From the NCBI GenBank assembly GCA_964023205.1, contig OZ026844.1:10464790-10528789 (forward strand): a DNA stretch of 64,000 nt, read 5' to 3'. Of the stretch, positions 42,201 to 47,755 are shown in pieces. The notes beneath the pieces are model-generated. The model saw only the letters and a program-made list of their open reading frames with translations. It ran no database searches and was not told the DNA's origin. Positions within the stretch are counted from its first letter, which is position 1. Each line of letters opens with the position of its first letter. Source of the DNA: Lutraria lutraria. Taxonomy: Eukaryota; Mollusca; Bivalvia; Venerida; Mactridae. The position numbers and the translations under genes are program-made.

Positions 42201-43611
42201 CATCCGGGTTTATTAGAAATTATTATTAAGTTCTAATAAACAATGCTGTACTGAACCATTTCTCTGTTATCATTGTCATCAAAGTCAACTTTTGTTGCTT
42301 TAGTTTATCATTTTACAACAATAACATATCCTTGGCAGATTTCTTTTTTCATATTTGAGTTTATATACACAACCCTAAACAAGCTGTTTTTTTAAAAATC
42401 CTAGAGTTCAGTCAAATTTATATTTTGAAGATTTCGTATAATAACGATTTTCTGTAAGATACGAGTAAGTCCGAACTGAACTGTATGTTGACATATATAT
42501 AAATGATTAATGACAAAAATCGAAAATCTAGCAATGTATTTAAGTAATAAAGGAAGTATCGTAACAACATACAATATTTAACTTATACTTTCTCTAATCA
42601 ATTGTTTTACAGCTAGAGAAATGTACACAAGGTAAATTTAAACAGTAATTAGTTTTCGCCTAAACTTAATACGTATATTAAATATGAGTAAACATAGCCA
42701 GGCCATAATTCCAGTTGGTCTTTATACTCTAATATTTAATCAAACTCGCAAAGGTCAATATTTATTCATTTAAACAAGCAGGATATTGTGAGCAGGCTTG
42801 GTGGAAATACAAATATACTTTTATAGTATAAGTGACTCCTGTGCTAGGAAATTGAATGTTGATCGCATTGTTATATGCCATTGAGAATTGATATTGCCCA
42901 CATACTGTCAATTAAAACCTTCATATACTGTATCATTACCATGATAATAATCAATAATAAACAATATGAAATTTAAAGTTAAGATTGATTAAACAAAAAA
43001 ATGCTTTTTTTTCAGCAGTTAACATGCATTTTACTTATCTTATTTTAGACTTGTTTTTGTGGTTTAAAATACAAGCGTTTGCCCAACTTGTAGGCTCGGC
43101 ACGGATTAGTATTAAAATTACATAGATTTTCTTAATCATTCAATGATACATATAATCTGTTTTATAGTAATGCAAACATGAAATAACCAAATGGTTCTCT
43201 TACAAAATACCACACCTTTCACTACAACAAAAGTTGAAAGAATTAAAGAGACCATGGCTGGATATTTTGTATTGTAAACTGCCGTAAATCATGCTATAAT
43301 ACTTGTCTAATACAAACAAACCATTCTTGCAACAGGATACCTATACTTCCATGTTAAATTCAATAGATTTAATTACACAAAGCTAGTTTTAAAAAATCTT
43401 TATTCCATCGAATACAATCAAATTGAAAAAAACCAACACACAAATCGAAAGAGTTTGTACAATTGTGATCGTCATAGTTATATGACGAAAACAAATATAT
43501 CCATTAATTTATCACCAAAAAATGTTGAATTACTATCTAAATCATTTAAAATTCTGTCCATTTTAAATAAACATTAAAACAAATAATAGAACTAACCTGT
43601 TTATGAGGCAT
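1..43611 (-). CDS. DNAH3: Axonemal dynein heavy chain, DNAH3-like, N-terminal tail (13 exons, 3' end outside window)
   Basis: Axonemal dynein heavy chains are microtubule motors of ciliary inner arms. The N-terminal tail, the only part here, binds intermediate and light chains and docks on the doublet. I assembled thirteen exons by GT-AG sites and phase from ATG 43611 to the left edge, about 651 residues with no internal stop. The spans are 43597-43611, 39820-39912, 32659-32827, 26256-26367, 15091-15281, 9470-9622, 6040-6241, 5314-5452, 4763-4867, 2214-2344, 1151-1349, 694-900 and 1-238. The DNAH3 assignment rests on recalled similarity to the vertebrate N-terminus: a KEKKHHSHVSDSIGNNYS stretch, the DLDRYYSLVDKAI stretch, VMDYVLLD, and an FCNSMATLMSNLL stretch typical of DNAH3/7/12. 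Residues ~93-310 are Ser/Pro-rich and poorly conserved. DNAH7 or DNAH12 is the alternative. Dynein heavy chain: very likely. Paralogue: moderate. Confidence 0.72.
694..900 (-). CDS. DNAH3: DNAH3-like exon 12 (residues ~504-572)
   Basis: 69 codons, phase 0 to 0, TTTGTAG acceptor and GTAAGA donor. It contains MDNFCNSMATLMSNLLRYTV, the hallmark 'FxxxxxxLMxxxLxxLxxxS' helix of the heavy-chain tail, followed by SISDLVDLVEEYFEG. Confidence 0.8.
1151..1349 (-). CDS. DNAH3: DNAH3-like exon 11 (residues ~437-503)
   Basis: 199 nt, TTTTCAG acceptor and GTGAGT donor. It encodes the 'FRxxDxxxLxxxxPxxxxxFxxxV...LxxxWxPxC' region with YDWLPECCAIVDMKREEVE. Continuous in frame with exons 10 and 12. Confidence 0.75.
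1391..1636 (-). repeat. SINE family A copy (tRNA-derived)
   Basis: Minus-strand tRNA-like head: A-box-like part near 1636, B box GGGTTCGAGCC complement at ~1554-1564. The body includes the complement of 'ttcctgggaagaacc' and ends near 1391 in 'tttgtttgagttttacgcc'. The same sequence recurs at 4491, 17261, 27044 and 28888. Confidence 0.85.
2214..2344 (-). CDS. DNAH3: DNAH3-like exon 10 (residues ~394-436)
   Basis: 131 nt, phase 0 in and phase 2 out, GTAAGT donor. It carries GFPWHESVKCVRDFMKEDLY, matching the 'PWHxSVxxxxxxxxxxLxxxxPxM' block of the heavy-chain tail. Confidence 0.78.
2404..2583. mobile_element. Family M1 inverted-repeat element (MITE-like, ~180 bp)
   Basis: Ends match the family termini TACAGTCAAACCTGTG / CACAGGTTTGACTGTA. 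The interior has repeated 'ataaaggccacc' motifs in both orientations. No coding capacity. Confidence 0.8.
2635..4032. mobile_element. Non-autonomous DNA transposon, 1.4 kb, 28 bp inverted repeats
   Basis: Left end TACCGTATATACTCGACTAT and right-end complement TACCGTATATGCTCGACTAT continue to 28 bp with two mismatches. Flanking TA is consistent with a TA target duplication. Subterminal 'aagacgca' repeats occur at both ends. No open frame in the interior, so it depends on a transposase elsewhere. A pogo/Tc-like superfamily is possible but unproven. Confidence 0.8.
4491..4726 (-). repeat. SINE family A copy (tRNA-derived)
   Basis: Same head and body as the copy at 1391-1636, with small deletions in the B-box region. 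Confidence 0.85.
4763..4867 (-). CDS. DNAH3: DNAH3-like exon 9 (residues ~359-393)
   Basis: 35 codons, phase 0 to 0, CCTTAG acceptor and GTGACT donor. It contains RFAIKKAVMDYVLLDEKE, the 'IxDYxLxDxxERxRL' signature shared by the DNAH3/7/12 group. Confidence 0.78.
5095..5280. mobile_element. Family M2 inverted-repeat element (MITE-like, ~185 bp)
   Basis: Termini TACAGTACAACTCC / TTTGGAGAGGTTGCACTGTA. Interior 'agcaacaacctctcaa' and 'cccaaagggtgttgctttgg'. Five other copies in the window. Confidence 0.85.
5314..5452 (-). CDS. DNAH3: DNAH3-like exon 8 (residues ~312-358)
   Basis: 139 nt, completing the Arg codon of exon 7 and ending in phase 0 at a weaker GTTTGT donor. It encodes YYSLVDKAIEPYMISP and an Arg/Ser segment. 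The resemblance to DNAH3 'YYxxLxxxIxxxMIxP' supports the join. Confidence 0.72.
5786..5877. mobile_element. Family M1 element, internally deleted
   Basis: 'tacagtcaaacctgtaaac' at the left, 'aggtttaactgta' at the right, only ~92 bp between. Lies beside the triplicated splice site. Confidence 0.7.
5872..6105 (-). repeat. Three tandem 78 bp copies of the exon 7 end with its 5' splice site
   Basis: Period 78: the donor 'acttac' (GTAAGT on the minus strand) recurs at 5878-5883, 5956-5961 and 6034-6039. Each copy carries the same exon tail, including the segment for SRPSTPVKDDLD. Copies differ by only a few substitutions. Reading past the first donor meets TAA at once, so using a later donor would truncate the protein. 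Confidence 0.9.
6040..6241 (-). CDS. DNAH3: DNAH3-like exon 7 (residues ~245-311)
   Basis: 202 nt, entering in phase 1 after exon 6 (GTTCAT-type join at 6241) and ending GATAG/GTAAGT at 6040. It holds an acidic stretch (DTNEADVEEDQTE) and then a conserved-looking LKVEFPPFYSS segment. Its last ~65 nt and the donor recur twice more in tandem just downstream in the intron. Confidence 0.7.
6345..6448. mobile_element. Family M1 element, internally deleted
   Basis: Left end 'tacagtcaaatctgtg', right end 'cacaggtttgactgta' (perfect family terminus). About 104 bp. Confidence 0.8.
6540..6975. repeat. Dispersed repeat rich in 'gaggcacgatat' motifs
   Basis: Many near-copies of 'catcaagcgaggcacgatat' and its complement alternate over 430 bp, ending near 'tggtgtaccattattt'. 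A shorter inverted copy lies at 9249-9385. Confidence 0.65.
7015..7166 (-). pseudogene. Integrase/transposase-like coding fragment
   Basis: The minus frame stays open from an ATG at ~7170 and reads MTVLQNELDMIKKEWNEH then QPSGKPELLFQHPDLL. The pattern 'LQxELDxxxxEWNxHxxR...GxPxxLF..P' resembles the C-terminal end of integrase-core-domain proteins common in invertebrate genomes. No catalytic part is present. It adjoins the 'gaggcacgatat' repeat, so it may have arrived with it. It could alternatively be a cassette exon of the dynein gene: TATGACAG/TT acceptor and CAAG/GTGTGA donor give a phase 1-1 exon. Confidence 0.35.
7555..7870. repeat. GC-rich palindromic dispersed-type repeat
   Basis: An island of GC in AT-rich intron with successive short palindromes: 'ggggagcgcaggtcccc', 'agggcagagccct', 'gggggcactgccccc', and further right 'ctggggcacgcaaagcgggcccca'. 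No coding frame supported. Confidence 0.55.
9149..9177 (+). repeat. Poly-C/poly-A simple repeat
   Basis: About 19-20 C followed by a run of A. Length in such runs is unreliable. Confidence 0.85.
9249..9385. repeat. Second, inverted copy of the 'gaggcacgatat' repeat
   Basis: 'atcgtgcctcgcttg' and 'tcgcttcgtgtttcgtggt' are the complement of 6860-6915. Bounded by 'aataatggtacacc', complement of the other copy's end. Confidence 0.65.
9470..9622 (-). CDS. DNAH3: DNAH3-like exon 6 (residues ~194-244)
   Basis: 153 nt, phase 1 to 1, with TTTTCAG acceptor and GTAGGT donor. Very Ser/Gly-rich (SGSGKSLHSLSESLDSG...). Low complexity and symmetric phase mean it could be skipped without breaking the frame. 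Confidence 0.65.
9918..10090. mobile_element. Family M2 element
   Basis: Starts 'tacaacctctccaaaatg', ends 'ttgctttggagaggttgcac'. Confidence 0.85.
10091..10370 (-). repeat. Degenerate SINE family C fragment
   Basis: 'cctgtgatattctagacaca' and 'gatggagacactgaaaaaacg' match the middle of family C. 'cagcacattaccactcgaccactgatc' at ~10324-10350 resembles the head. Intervening sequence is altered. It directly abuts the inverted-repeat element ending at 10090. Confidence 0.5.
11093..11330 (-). repeat. SINE family C copy, head missing
   Basis: Starts with a (tttat)n-type tail complement, then 'ggtcatttcagagctgtccc' and 'aagatataggagaacttggc' (complements of the family C body). It stops before the tRNA-like head, so it is 5'-truncated. 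Confidence 0.7.
11376..11404 (+). repeat. (GTTT)n microsatellite
   Basis: Seven consecutive GTTT-type units. Confidence 0.85.
11906..12157. mobile_element. Family M3 inverted-repeat element
   Basis: Termini 'aggccatccttatcaaaaa' and 'ttttaaggatggcctta' are inverted repeats. AT-rich interior without coding capacity. Related copy at 28674-28875. Confidence 0.7.
12911..13145 (-). repeat. SINE family B copy (tRNA-like head)
   Basis: Minus-strand head with complement of GGTTCGATTCC near 13078-13088, and 'aaatcactggaccaaggctgc' at the right end. The body (ttcaatgccgtttttt...aattgacattattgttg) recurs at 24409-24616. Confidence 0.7.
14725..15004 (+). repeat. SINE family C copy (tRNA-like head)
   Basis: The head starts 'ggtggtcgagtggtaa' (A box) with a B-box-like 'ggtttgattc'. 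The body has 'ataaatgcccggttctcctg' and the tail ends in 'aaaaataaatataaa'. It lies just outside exon 5, whose donor is at 15090. Confidence 0.75.
15091..15281 (-). CDS. DNAH3: DNAH3-like exon 5 (residues ~130-193)
   Basis: 191 nt, phase 2 in and phase 1 out, with TTTCAG acceptor and GTATGT donor. The product is Ser/Pro-rich with an NWIYGAHGRRASAP stretch, suggesting a flexible tail. It follows the largest intron (11 kb), which holds the minisatellite. Confidence 0.65.
15323..15498. mobile_element. Family M1 element
   Basis: Starts 'tacagttgaacctgtgaac', ends 'taacacaggtatgaca'. Interior 'ggcctttattgacatgtgg' as in the other copies. Confidence 0.75.
15591..15757. mobile_element. Family M2 element
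   Basis: Starts 'aatacaacctctccaacg', ends 'gcgaggttgcactgtatt'. Confidence 0.85.
15758..18186. other. Intron 4, proximal part
   Basis: Holds one family A SINE (17261). The block at 16290-16460 has repeated 'cggcc-at-atgaa' motifs of unknown origin. Nothing else recognised. Confidence 0.55.
17261..17489 (-). repeat. SINE family A copy (tRNA-derived)
   Basis: Head with complement of GGGTTCGAGCC at ~17405-17415 and the 'ccttaaccactggaccacgg' A-box side at 17461-17480. Lies in the 11 kb intron. Confidence 0.85.
18229..20417 (+). repeat. Minisatellite super-repeat, copy 1
   Basis: Matched base for base at offset +2260 up to ~19280 and +2220 beyond, including rare variants such as 'gtgctaacac', 'gacagaaatatgcc' and 'ttacacggacagg'. 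Confidence 0.9.
20489..22637 (+). repeat. Minisatellite super-repeat, copy 2
   Basis: Same order of variant units as copy 1, minus one 40 bp (two-unit) deletion near 21520. Only single-base differences were otherwise noticed (for example 21330). Divergence after 22637 marks the end. Confidence 0.9.
24409..24616 (-). repeat. SINE family B copy (tRNA-like head)
   Basis: It shares 'gtcgttttttaaaaa', 'gaactgacattgttgttaaa' and 'atccactggaccat' with the copy at 12911. More decayed in the B-box area. Confidence 0.65.
25405..25575. mobile_element. Family M1 element
   Basis: Starts 'cacagtcaaccctgtgttag', with 'aacaaaatgacctctgcataa' and 'cccaagggtggcctttgttc'. The right terminus has diverged. Confidence 0.75.
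26030..26165 (-). repeat. tRNA-Ser/Leu-like SINE head or pseudogene
   Basis: The minus strand reads GCAACTGTGGCTGAGTGGTT (A-box-like) and a decayed B box (GATCGAAGG). It lies about 90 bp from exon 4 on its downstream side. Confidence 0.45.
26256..26367 (-). CDS. DNAH3: DNAH3-like exon 4 (residues ~93-129)
   Basis: 112 nt, completing a codon split by exon 3 (phase 1) and ending in phase 2 before a strong GTAAGT donor. The reading frame is open (YTGEENYYLTPRQHVFS...). No domain recognised. It lies in a region with no clear vertebrate counterpart. Confidence 0.65.
26741..26930. mobile_element. Family M1 element
   Basis: Left end degraded ('gataaacctgtgaacaaatg'), right end 'aacacaggtttgacagta'. 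Confidence 0.75.
27044..27273 (-). repeat. SINE family A copy with 12 bp target duplication
   Basis: A complete copy flanked by the direct repeat 'gctaaaacatat' at 27032-27043 and 27274-27285. This proves insertion by retrotransposition and fixes the element ends. Confidence 0.9.
27871..28090. mobile_element. Family M1 element
   Basis: Starts 'cagtaaaacctgtgctcaa', ends 'cacaggtttgactgt'. Long form of the family. Confidence 0.8.
28674..28875. mobile_element. Family M3 inverted-repeat element
   Basis: 'taaggccatccttaaaaac' at the left, 'tatatgatggcctaa' at the right. Interior shares 'ggtaggaaatat' and 'attgaacccaaa'-like motifs with the copy at 11906. Confidence 0.65.
28888..29139 (-). repeat. 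SINE family A copy (tRNA-derived)
   Basis: Same body and head as the other copies. A short insertion ('actaaatacagt') sits in the tRNA-like part. It directly follows the end of a small inverted-repeat element at 28875. Confidence 0.85.
29453..29669. mobile_element. Family M1 element with internal tandem expansion
   Basis: Termini 'tacagtcaaaactgtgaac' and 'cacaggtttgactgtta'. The interior repeats 'ttcacagaatggccttta' three times in a row. Confidence 0.8.
29670..31928. other. Intron 3, AT-rich stretch without recognised features
   Basis: Open frames up to 114 codons (29839-30183, plus) are AT-rich and low in complexity. No domain or splice context supports them. Confidence 0.5.
31929..32107. 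mobile_element. Inverted-repeat element, termini CAGGGTTCTCAATAA / TTATTGAGAACACTG
   Basis: 15 bp imperfect terminal inverted repeats bound 179 bp containing a run of C at ~32038-32049 and repeated 'gcaggc(c)tg' motifs. Confidence 0.7.
32135..32513. mobile_element. Inverted-repeat element, termini AAGGTATTAGGATCCTA
   Basis: 17 bp perfect terminal inverted repeats at 32135-32151 and 32497-32513. The 379 bp element is AT-rich inside, with no transposase. It lies within 30 bp of the previous element. Confidence 0.8.
32659..32827 (-). CDS. DNAH3: DNAH3-like exon 3 (residues ~37-92)
   Basis: 56 codons plus one base, acceptor after a long T tract, GTTAGT donor. It carries PWTKAAPIKEKKHHSH followed by SDSIGNNYS, the best paralogue-specific resemblance to DNAH3 in the window. 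The basic/His cluster is embedded in an otherwise disordered tail. Confidence 0.75.
32892..33070. mobile_element. Family M2 element
   Basis: Starts 'attacaacctctccagag', ends 'tttggagaggtttcactgta'. Sixty-five bases downstream of exon 3's acceptor. Confidence 0.85.
33216..33371. mobile_element. Family M2 element, left end shortened
   Basis: Starts 'ttaacctctctagagcaac', ends 'tttggagaggtacactgt'. A second copy within 150 bp of the previous one. Confidence 0.8.
33372..36320. other. Intron 2, AT-rich stretch without recognised features
   Basis: Only the ATC microsatellite stands out. A 63-codon plus-strand frame at 33843-34034 has no support beyond being open. Confidence 0.5.
34947..34971 (+). 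repeat. (ATC)n microsatellite
   Basis: Eight consecutive ATC/CAT triplets in intron 2. Confidence 0.9.
36321..36642 (+). repeat. SINE family C copy (tRNA-like head)
   Basis: Head 'ggtcgtgtggtaaaatgctg' with 'ggttgtgggttcaa'. Body 'tgcctggttctcctgtatct' and 'accatagctgtccaatggga'. The tail ends 'agataaataaagaaaat'. Confidence 0.8.
37248..37412. mobile_element. Family M1 element, right end lost
   Basis: 'acaattaaacctgtgttagc' at the left and typical interior. The expected right terminus is replaced by other sequence just before an M2 element. Confidence 0.7.
37426..37826. mobile_element. Family M2 element split by a SINE
   Basis: Starts 'tacagtacaacctttccaa', ends 'gctttggagaggtata'. A 230 bp tRNA-Arg-like SINE at 37577-37806 interrupts it. 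Orientation opposite to the other copies. Confidence 0.8.
37577..37806 (-). repeat. tRNA-Arg-like SINE nested in an inverted-repeat element
   Basis: The minus strand carries a tRNA-like head with an anticodon-loop-like CTCCTAA (CCT, Arg) and B box GGATTCGAATCC at ~37739-37750. It interrupts the family M2 element at 37426-37826: M2 sequence resumes immediately on the far side. Confidence 0.65.
37827..39000. other. Intron 2, remainder near exon 2
   Basis: AT-rich, no repeat family or coding frame recognised. Confidence 0.5.
39001..39264 (-). repeat. SINE family C copy
   Basis: Complement of the family C body ('aagatactggagaactgggt') and head ('cgcgttaccacccaaccact'). Lacks the TTTAT tail seen in other copies. 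Confidence 0.7.
39636..39712 (-). repeat. tRNA-Ala(UGC)-like sequence, probably a SINE head or pseudogene
   Basis: 77 nt that fold as a tRNA: acceptor GCCCAAT/ATCGGGT with one mismatch and one wobble, D arm GCTC..GAGC, anticodon loop CTTGCAA (TGC), T loop GTTCGAG. Mismatches in the acceptor, anticodon and T stems argue against a working gene. Confidence 0.5.
39820..39912 (-). CDS. DNAH3: DNAH3-like exon 2 (residues ~6-36)
   Basis: 31 codons, phase 0 to 0, with a TTTCAG acceptor and GAG/GTAAGA donor. It encodes a stretch with EFEKLYRPSVIQHLPPL, reminiscent of the 'LYxxxxxxxxPPL' segment near the start of vertebrate DNAH3. Preceded by a 3.7 kb intron. Confidence 0.7.
40340..40385. mobile_element. 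Family M1 right-end remnant
   Basis: Only 'ttaacacaggtttgactata' and a few upstream bases remain. Confidence 0.45.
40386..43596. other. Intron 1
   Basis: AT-rich. One perfect 13 bp stem hairpin at 40853-40884. Nothing else recognised. Confidence 0.5.
40853..40884. repeat. Perfect hairpin, 13 bp arms
   Basis: CAAGGACTTATAT and its exact complement flank a 6 nt loop. Confidence 0.85.
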
Positions 43612-44379
43612 TATTGATTGATTTATATGTTAAATCCATTAAAATCCAAAATTCTATTTATTTCTCATATTTTAAATTCACAATCCAATGTGGTTACGAG
43701 TACACTTGATATAATCCAACGTTCTACTGTCGTTTAAAGTCTTGTCTGTTTACGTTATCTGTTTTCTCTCGGTTGGACAGTAAAGATCAATATAAATTTC
43801 GTTTACTTTCGGGTATAAGATATTAATCCTTTAGGCATACATGTACACCGAAATAAAAGTAAAGAATAATAGGTAGAATACCGAACTTTTTACTAACACG
43901 CGAAATCTTAACAAAGCATTATTCTAAAATTTTAACAAATTTACTGGAGAGTTTAATTTTGTTTATTATAACATCAATGCAGCACTATTTACTATGTGTG
44001 GAAGTTATTTGATTTGCAGAAGCCTAAAATTGATCTATTATCCTATATTCTTATTAAATCCCAAACAAATAAACTCTCAAGCTCTAATTTATGAAATGAT
44101 CAAATATAATATTGAATTAAGATATTTTAGGCATAGCTTCTAATGACTTAAAAGACAATTAAAGGTCTCTGTATTACACAAATGAATAATGACCAAATGA
44201 TATAAATAAAAGTAAGGCAGTTCTCATGAAAAGTCGATTCATTCATTATAAAATTGTTAAATCAGCATTTTTGCAATATGTTTTGTTTAGAAAAAGATCA
44301 TGTAAACATGTGTATGAGTAATTTTGAAGGCAGAATTTAGTTAGTACGTTGTCAGTGCTGAGTAGAGCTGAAAGGGGTT
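42600..44379. promoter_or_regulatory. DNAH3: Upstream region of the dynein gene, no element recognised
   Basis: Spans the end of intron 1, exon 1 and 770 bp upstream. I see no clear TATA box, initiator or X-box motif (the RFX site expected for ciliary genes) that I would stand behind. Confidence 0.25.
43597..43611 (-). CDS. DNAH3: DNAH3-like exon 1 (start codon, 5 codons)
   Basis: A 15 nt coding piece, ATG CCT CAT AAA CAG (MPHKQ), followed by a GTTAGT donor. It ends in phase 0 and joins exon 2 in frame. The start is chosen because exon 2 has no suitable ATG of its own and this one sits directly before a donor in phase. The 5' UTR extends upstream for an unknown length, and no core promoter was recognised. 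Confidence 0.55.
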
Positions 44380-44480
44380 TTATCGGTATATTGTGATATC
44401 GGCCAGACAATATAAATATCATACAATATTGTGATATATCGTGATACCCTTTTAAGGTGTGATATCAAGCTCTAGTGCTG
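44380..44480. repeat. AT-rich 'tatcgtgatat' repeat block
   Basis: Alternating 'attgtgatatcg' and 'atatcgtgatac' motifs form an imperfect inverted repeat, flanked by near-identical 'agtgctgag' words. Confidence 0.4.
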
Positions 44481-44821
44481 AGAGAACATGCTGACTTTAA
44501 TTCATAAATCAGGCAAACATTTTCGCTCAGGAAAATGGTTTCAGGCAGTCATGTGTAAGATAAAATACTAGAGGTTATGCAAACGAAACATCCGTGTTAT
44601 GCCTGCTTACCACGCCCGTTTAACTCAGAACGAGTGTAATTTATCCTTTGGCAAAAATGTTGTGAGGAACCTCCATTCCTCGTTGTGAGCACCCATATTG
44701 CATGTCAAAAAGGTAAGTTTTTTCCAAAATTATGAAAAATACAGGTCTTTGTGTAAAAATATCGAAATACAGTTAGCTAGCTTTGGGTTTTCCAAGTACG
44801 CACATGTAAAGATATTGCCTG

Positions 44822-45139
44822 TTGGAGAACAATTTGATGGTGAAACCGTATGACGCAGTCACTTGGGGTGGCATGAAAACGGGAATGAACATGTCTCCTG
44901 ACCAAATAAAACATCCAAAATGTCAATCCAGGCTATTATCTTTACGTAGTATAGCGTCGGTTATAACTTACTTAAGCTCCATTATTTCATTGTTAAAAGA
45001 AAAATTTTATACTTTAAGGGTTGGAATGCTACTGTACGTGCATCACAGCAATAAAATGGCTGAAATTTGTAAAGCGATGTTAGCTAACTTACGGGACAGA
45101 CTTTCGAAAGGAAGAAGAAACATACAACATCAATTGTAA
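44822..45139 (+). CDS. Hypothetical 105-residue ORF
   Basis: A plus-strand frame from ATG 44822 to TAA, preceded by a possible first exon ending at a GTAAGT donor (44711-44716) and followed by AATAAA at 45337-45342. The product has a hydrophobic centre (SIASVITYLSSIISLL) and a basic C-terminus. No family recognised. It would be divergent from the dynein gene, whose start is 1.2 kb away, so a shared promoter region is possible. It may equally be a chance frame. Confidence 0.22.
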   Translation: MENNLMVKPYDAVTWGGMKTGMNMSPDQIKHPKCQSRLLSLRSIASVITYLSSIISLLKEKFYTLRVGMLLYVHHSNKMAEICKAMLANLRDRLSKGRRNIQHQL

Positions 45140-45667
45140 CAGTCTAATTACAACAACTTGTCTTTCATGCATTGTACTTGTCCTTGTTTAGATTTTAATG
45201 AAGTGTTGTGAATAATGTTTAAATGGATGAATTGTAAGTTGAAAACAAGCATGTGACATGTCTCCCCTATTTTTCAATTTAGCCTAATTGGATTAAATCT
45301 GTGGACAAACTTTATCATCAAAGTGTCTATGAATTGAATAAAGAATAATATGATACTGTTTTGGCTGATGCTAAAATTCACTTGATTAAGACCATGTAGA
45401 ATACATGCGGTGGAATTTTAAATTAGTTATGATTTCTTAATTGAATACAAATAAAGTTTTGTGCACACATAATGAGCAGAATTTGAGCTTACAAAATATG
45501 GTTATAATATTAAAAGGGAGGTAATGAGTTCACTATCATAAGCGTCACACACAAATTATCTCCCAATAAAGGAAGGACACGGAGACAAAGTTTTGGTATT
45601 TGCTTTTACTTATCAAGAATAAAAAATATTGTTATATTGCAATTATAAAATGAAGTCACTATGATAA

Positions 45668-46794
45668 ACAAGAGGGCCATGATGGCCCTGTAAATGCTCA
45701 CCAGGAAAAAAGGTCATTTGGAGATGAACATTGTTAAAATATTTCTACACGAGTCCGAGTAAAATCAAGTGACCCTAAGGTCAGGGCCAATTTTTACACC
45801 AGGGCCATAATATGAACACATTTGGAAGAGGTCTGCTAGACAATACTACATACAAAATATCTTAACTCTAGCCTTGTGGTTTTGGAGAAGATTTTAAAAA
45901 TTTTCCTATATAAGCCTATATAAATCAAGTGACCCCCGGGGCAGGGCCAATTTTGACACTAGTGCAATAATTTGACCAAACTTGGTAAAGGTCCACTAGA
46001 AAATGCTACATACCAAATATCTTAGCTCTAGGCCTTGTGGTTTAGGAGAAGAAGATTTTCAAATTTTCCTATATAAAATAGAATAAACCCCAGGGCAGGG
46101 CCAATTTTGACCCCGGGGCCATAATTTGAACAAACTTGGTAGAGGTCCACTAGACAATGCCACATACAAAATATCTAAGCTCTAGGCCTTGCGGTTTCGG
46201 AGATTTTTTAAATTTTCCTATACAAGTCTATATAAATCAAGTGACCCCCGGGGCAGGGCCAATTTTGACCCCAGGGCAATAATTTGACCAAACTCGGTAG
46301 AGGTCCACTAGACAATGCTACACACCAAATATCTTAGCTCTAGGCCTTGTGGTTAAGGAGAAGAAGATTTTTCAAATTTTCCTATATAAAATAGAATAAA
46401 CCCCAGTGCAGGGCCAATTTTGACCCCGGGGCCATAATTTGAACAAACTTGGTAGAGGTCCACTAGACAATGCCACATACAAAATATCTTAGCTCTAGGC
46501 CTTGCGGTTTCGGAGAAGAAGATTTTTTAAATTTTCCCATATAAGTCTATTTAAATAAATTGTTCCCCGGGGTGGGGCCAATTTTGACCCTAGGGCAATA
46601 ATTTGAACAAACTTGGTAGAGGTCCACTAGACAATGCTATATGCCAAATATCTTAGCTCAAAGCCATGCGGTTTCGGAGAAAACAATTTTTTAAATTTTC
46701 CTATATAAGTCTTTATAATTCAAGTGACCCCCAGGGCGGGGCCAATTTTGACTCTAGGGCAATAATTTGAACAAACTTGGTAGAGGTCCACTAG
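45668..46794 (+). mobile_element. Pearl-like element with ~155 bp tandem units
   Basis: Starts ACAAGAGGGCCATGATGGCC, a hairpin shared with the element at 46795. It then holds about six to seven tandem units of ~150-165 bp, each with 'gggccaattttgac', 'aacttggtagaggtccacta' and 'tcttagctctaggcctt'. Bivalve 'pearl' elements have this layout of short palindromic ends with a tandem core. The 3' end is cut off by the next element. Confidence 0.75.
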
Positions 46795-47455
46795 ACAAGA
46801 GGGCCACATTGGCCCTTTATCGCTCACCTGAGAACAAAGGCCAATAATCAATGACCAGGTAATATAGTTTCAATCTCGTAAAACTCATTTTTACGTAGAT
46901 TTTGAGATCAAAACCAACAATGAAGGTATAATACTGTTAAAAAAGCTAAAACGTAGCAAATTTTCTAATCAAAGGGTCCTAACTTTTGAAGTTGTGGTCC
47001 GATTCCACCCATAACATAACTAGTCCAACACCATAAGGTCATACACATTCATTGTAAATATGATTAGGATCGGTGAATAAATGAAGGCGCTAGAGTGTAA
47101 ACAAGCTAAAATATATCAAATTTGCTAAGTCAAGGGCCCATAACTCTTGAAGATGTGGTCCGATTCCGCCCATAATCGAACTTGTCCAAGATCTTTTGGT
47201 TATACACATTTACTGAAAATATGGTCAGGATTGGTGAATAAATGAAGTCGCTAGAGTGTAAACAAGCTAAATATAGCAAATTTTGTAATTCAAGGGCCCA
47301 TAACTCTAGAAGTTATAATCAGATTTTGCCCATAACCGAACTTAGCCGAGACATTGTGGCCATATACATTGTGAGCAAGTTTAATCATGTTTCGTAAAGA
47401 GCTGCGGTTGCTAGAGTGTAAACAAACTAATTGTGGACGGACGGCGGACGCCGGA
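46795..47455 (+). mobile_element. Pearl-like element, second type of core
   Basis: Starts ACAAGAGGGCCACATTGGCC and TCGCTCACCTGAG. Three ~176 bp units follow, each with 'gggcccataactctTGAAG'-type words and 'ggtgaataaatgaag'. It ends in a GC-rich 'ggacggcggacgccggac' block. Abuts the previous element mid-unit, implying insertion into it. Confidence 0.75.
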
Positions 47456-47639
47456 CATTCACCGATCCTAAAAGGAATGATAGAAGAAAGAAGTACAAAC
47501 AATATGCATTTGAATTCATTGATCTCGGGTTTCATTATCAGGAATAACATAAAAAATAAAAACAAAAAATGAAAAACAGAAATCACAGTTTTTCTTCATT
47601 TTATCACATTGAATACTTGTTCGTGCACTACACAGTGAG

Positions 47640-47755
47640 TATCGGGTATGACCCTCATTAGTCCGTATTACAGCTAGACATCTTGCCCTAATTGACACGA
47701 TATAATTGTTGAAGAAATGTTGTCGAATGTTGTTCCTATGTCCGTCCATTCTTCT
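47640..47755 (-). pseudogene. Tc1-like transposase C-terminal remnant
   Basis: The minus frame reads MDGHRNNIRQHFFNN, then SIRARCLAVIRTNEGHTRYS. This matches the Tc1 family C-terminus 'I...SMRxRCxAVIxANGGHTRY'. No DDE catalytic region survives between this and the N-terminal remnant at 48150-48228, so the element has lost its middle. Confidence 0.65.
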
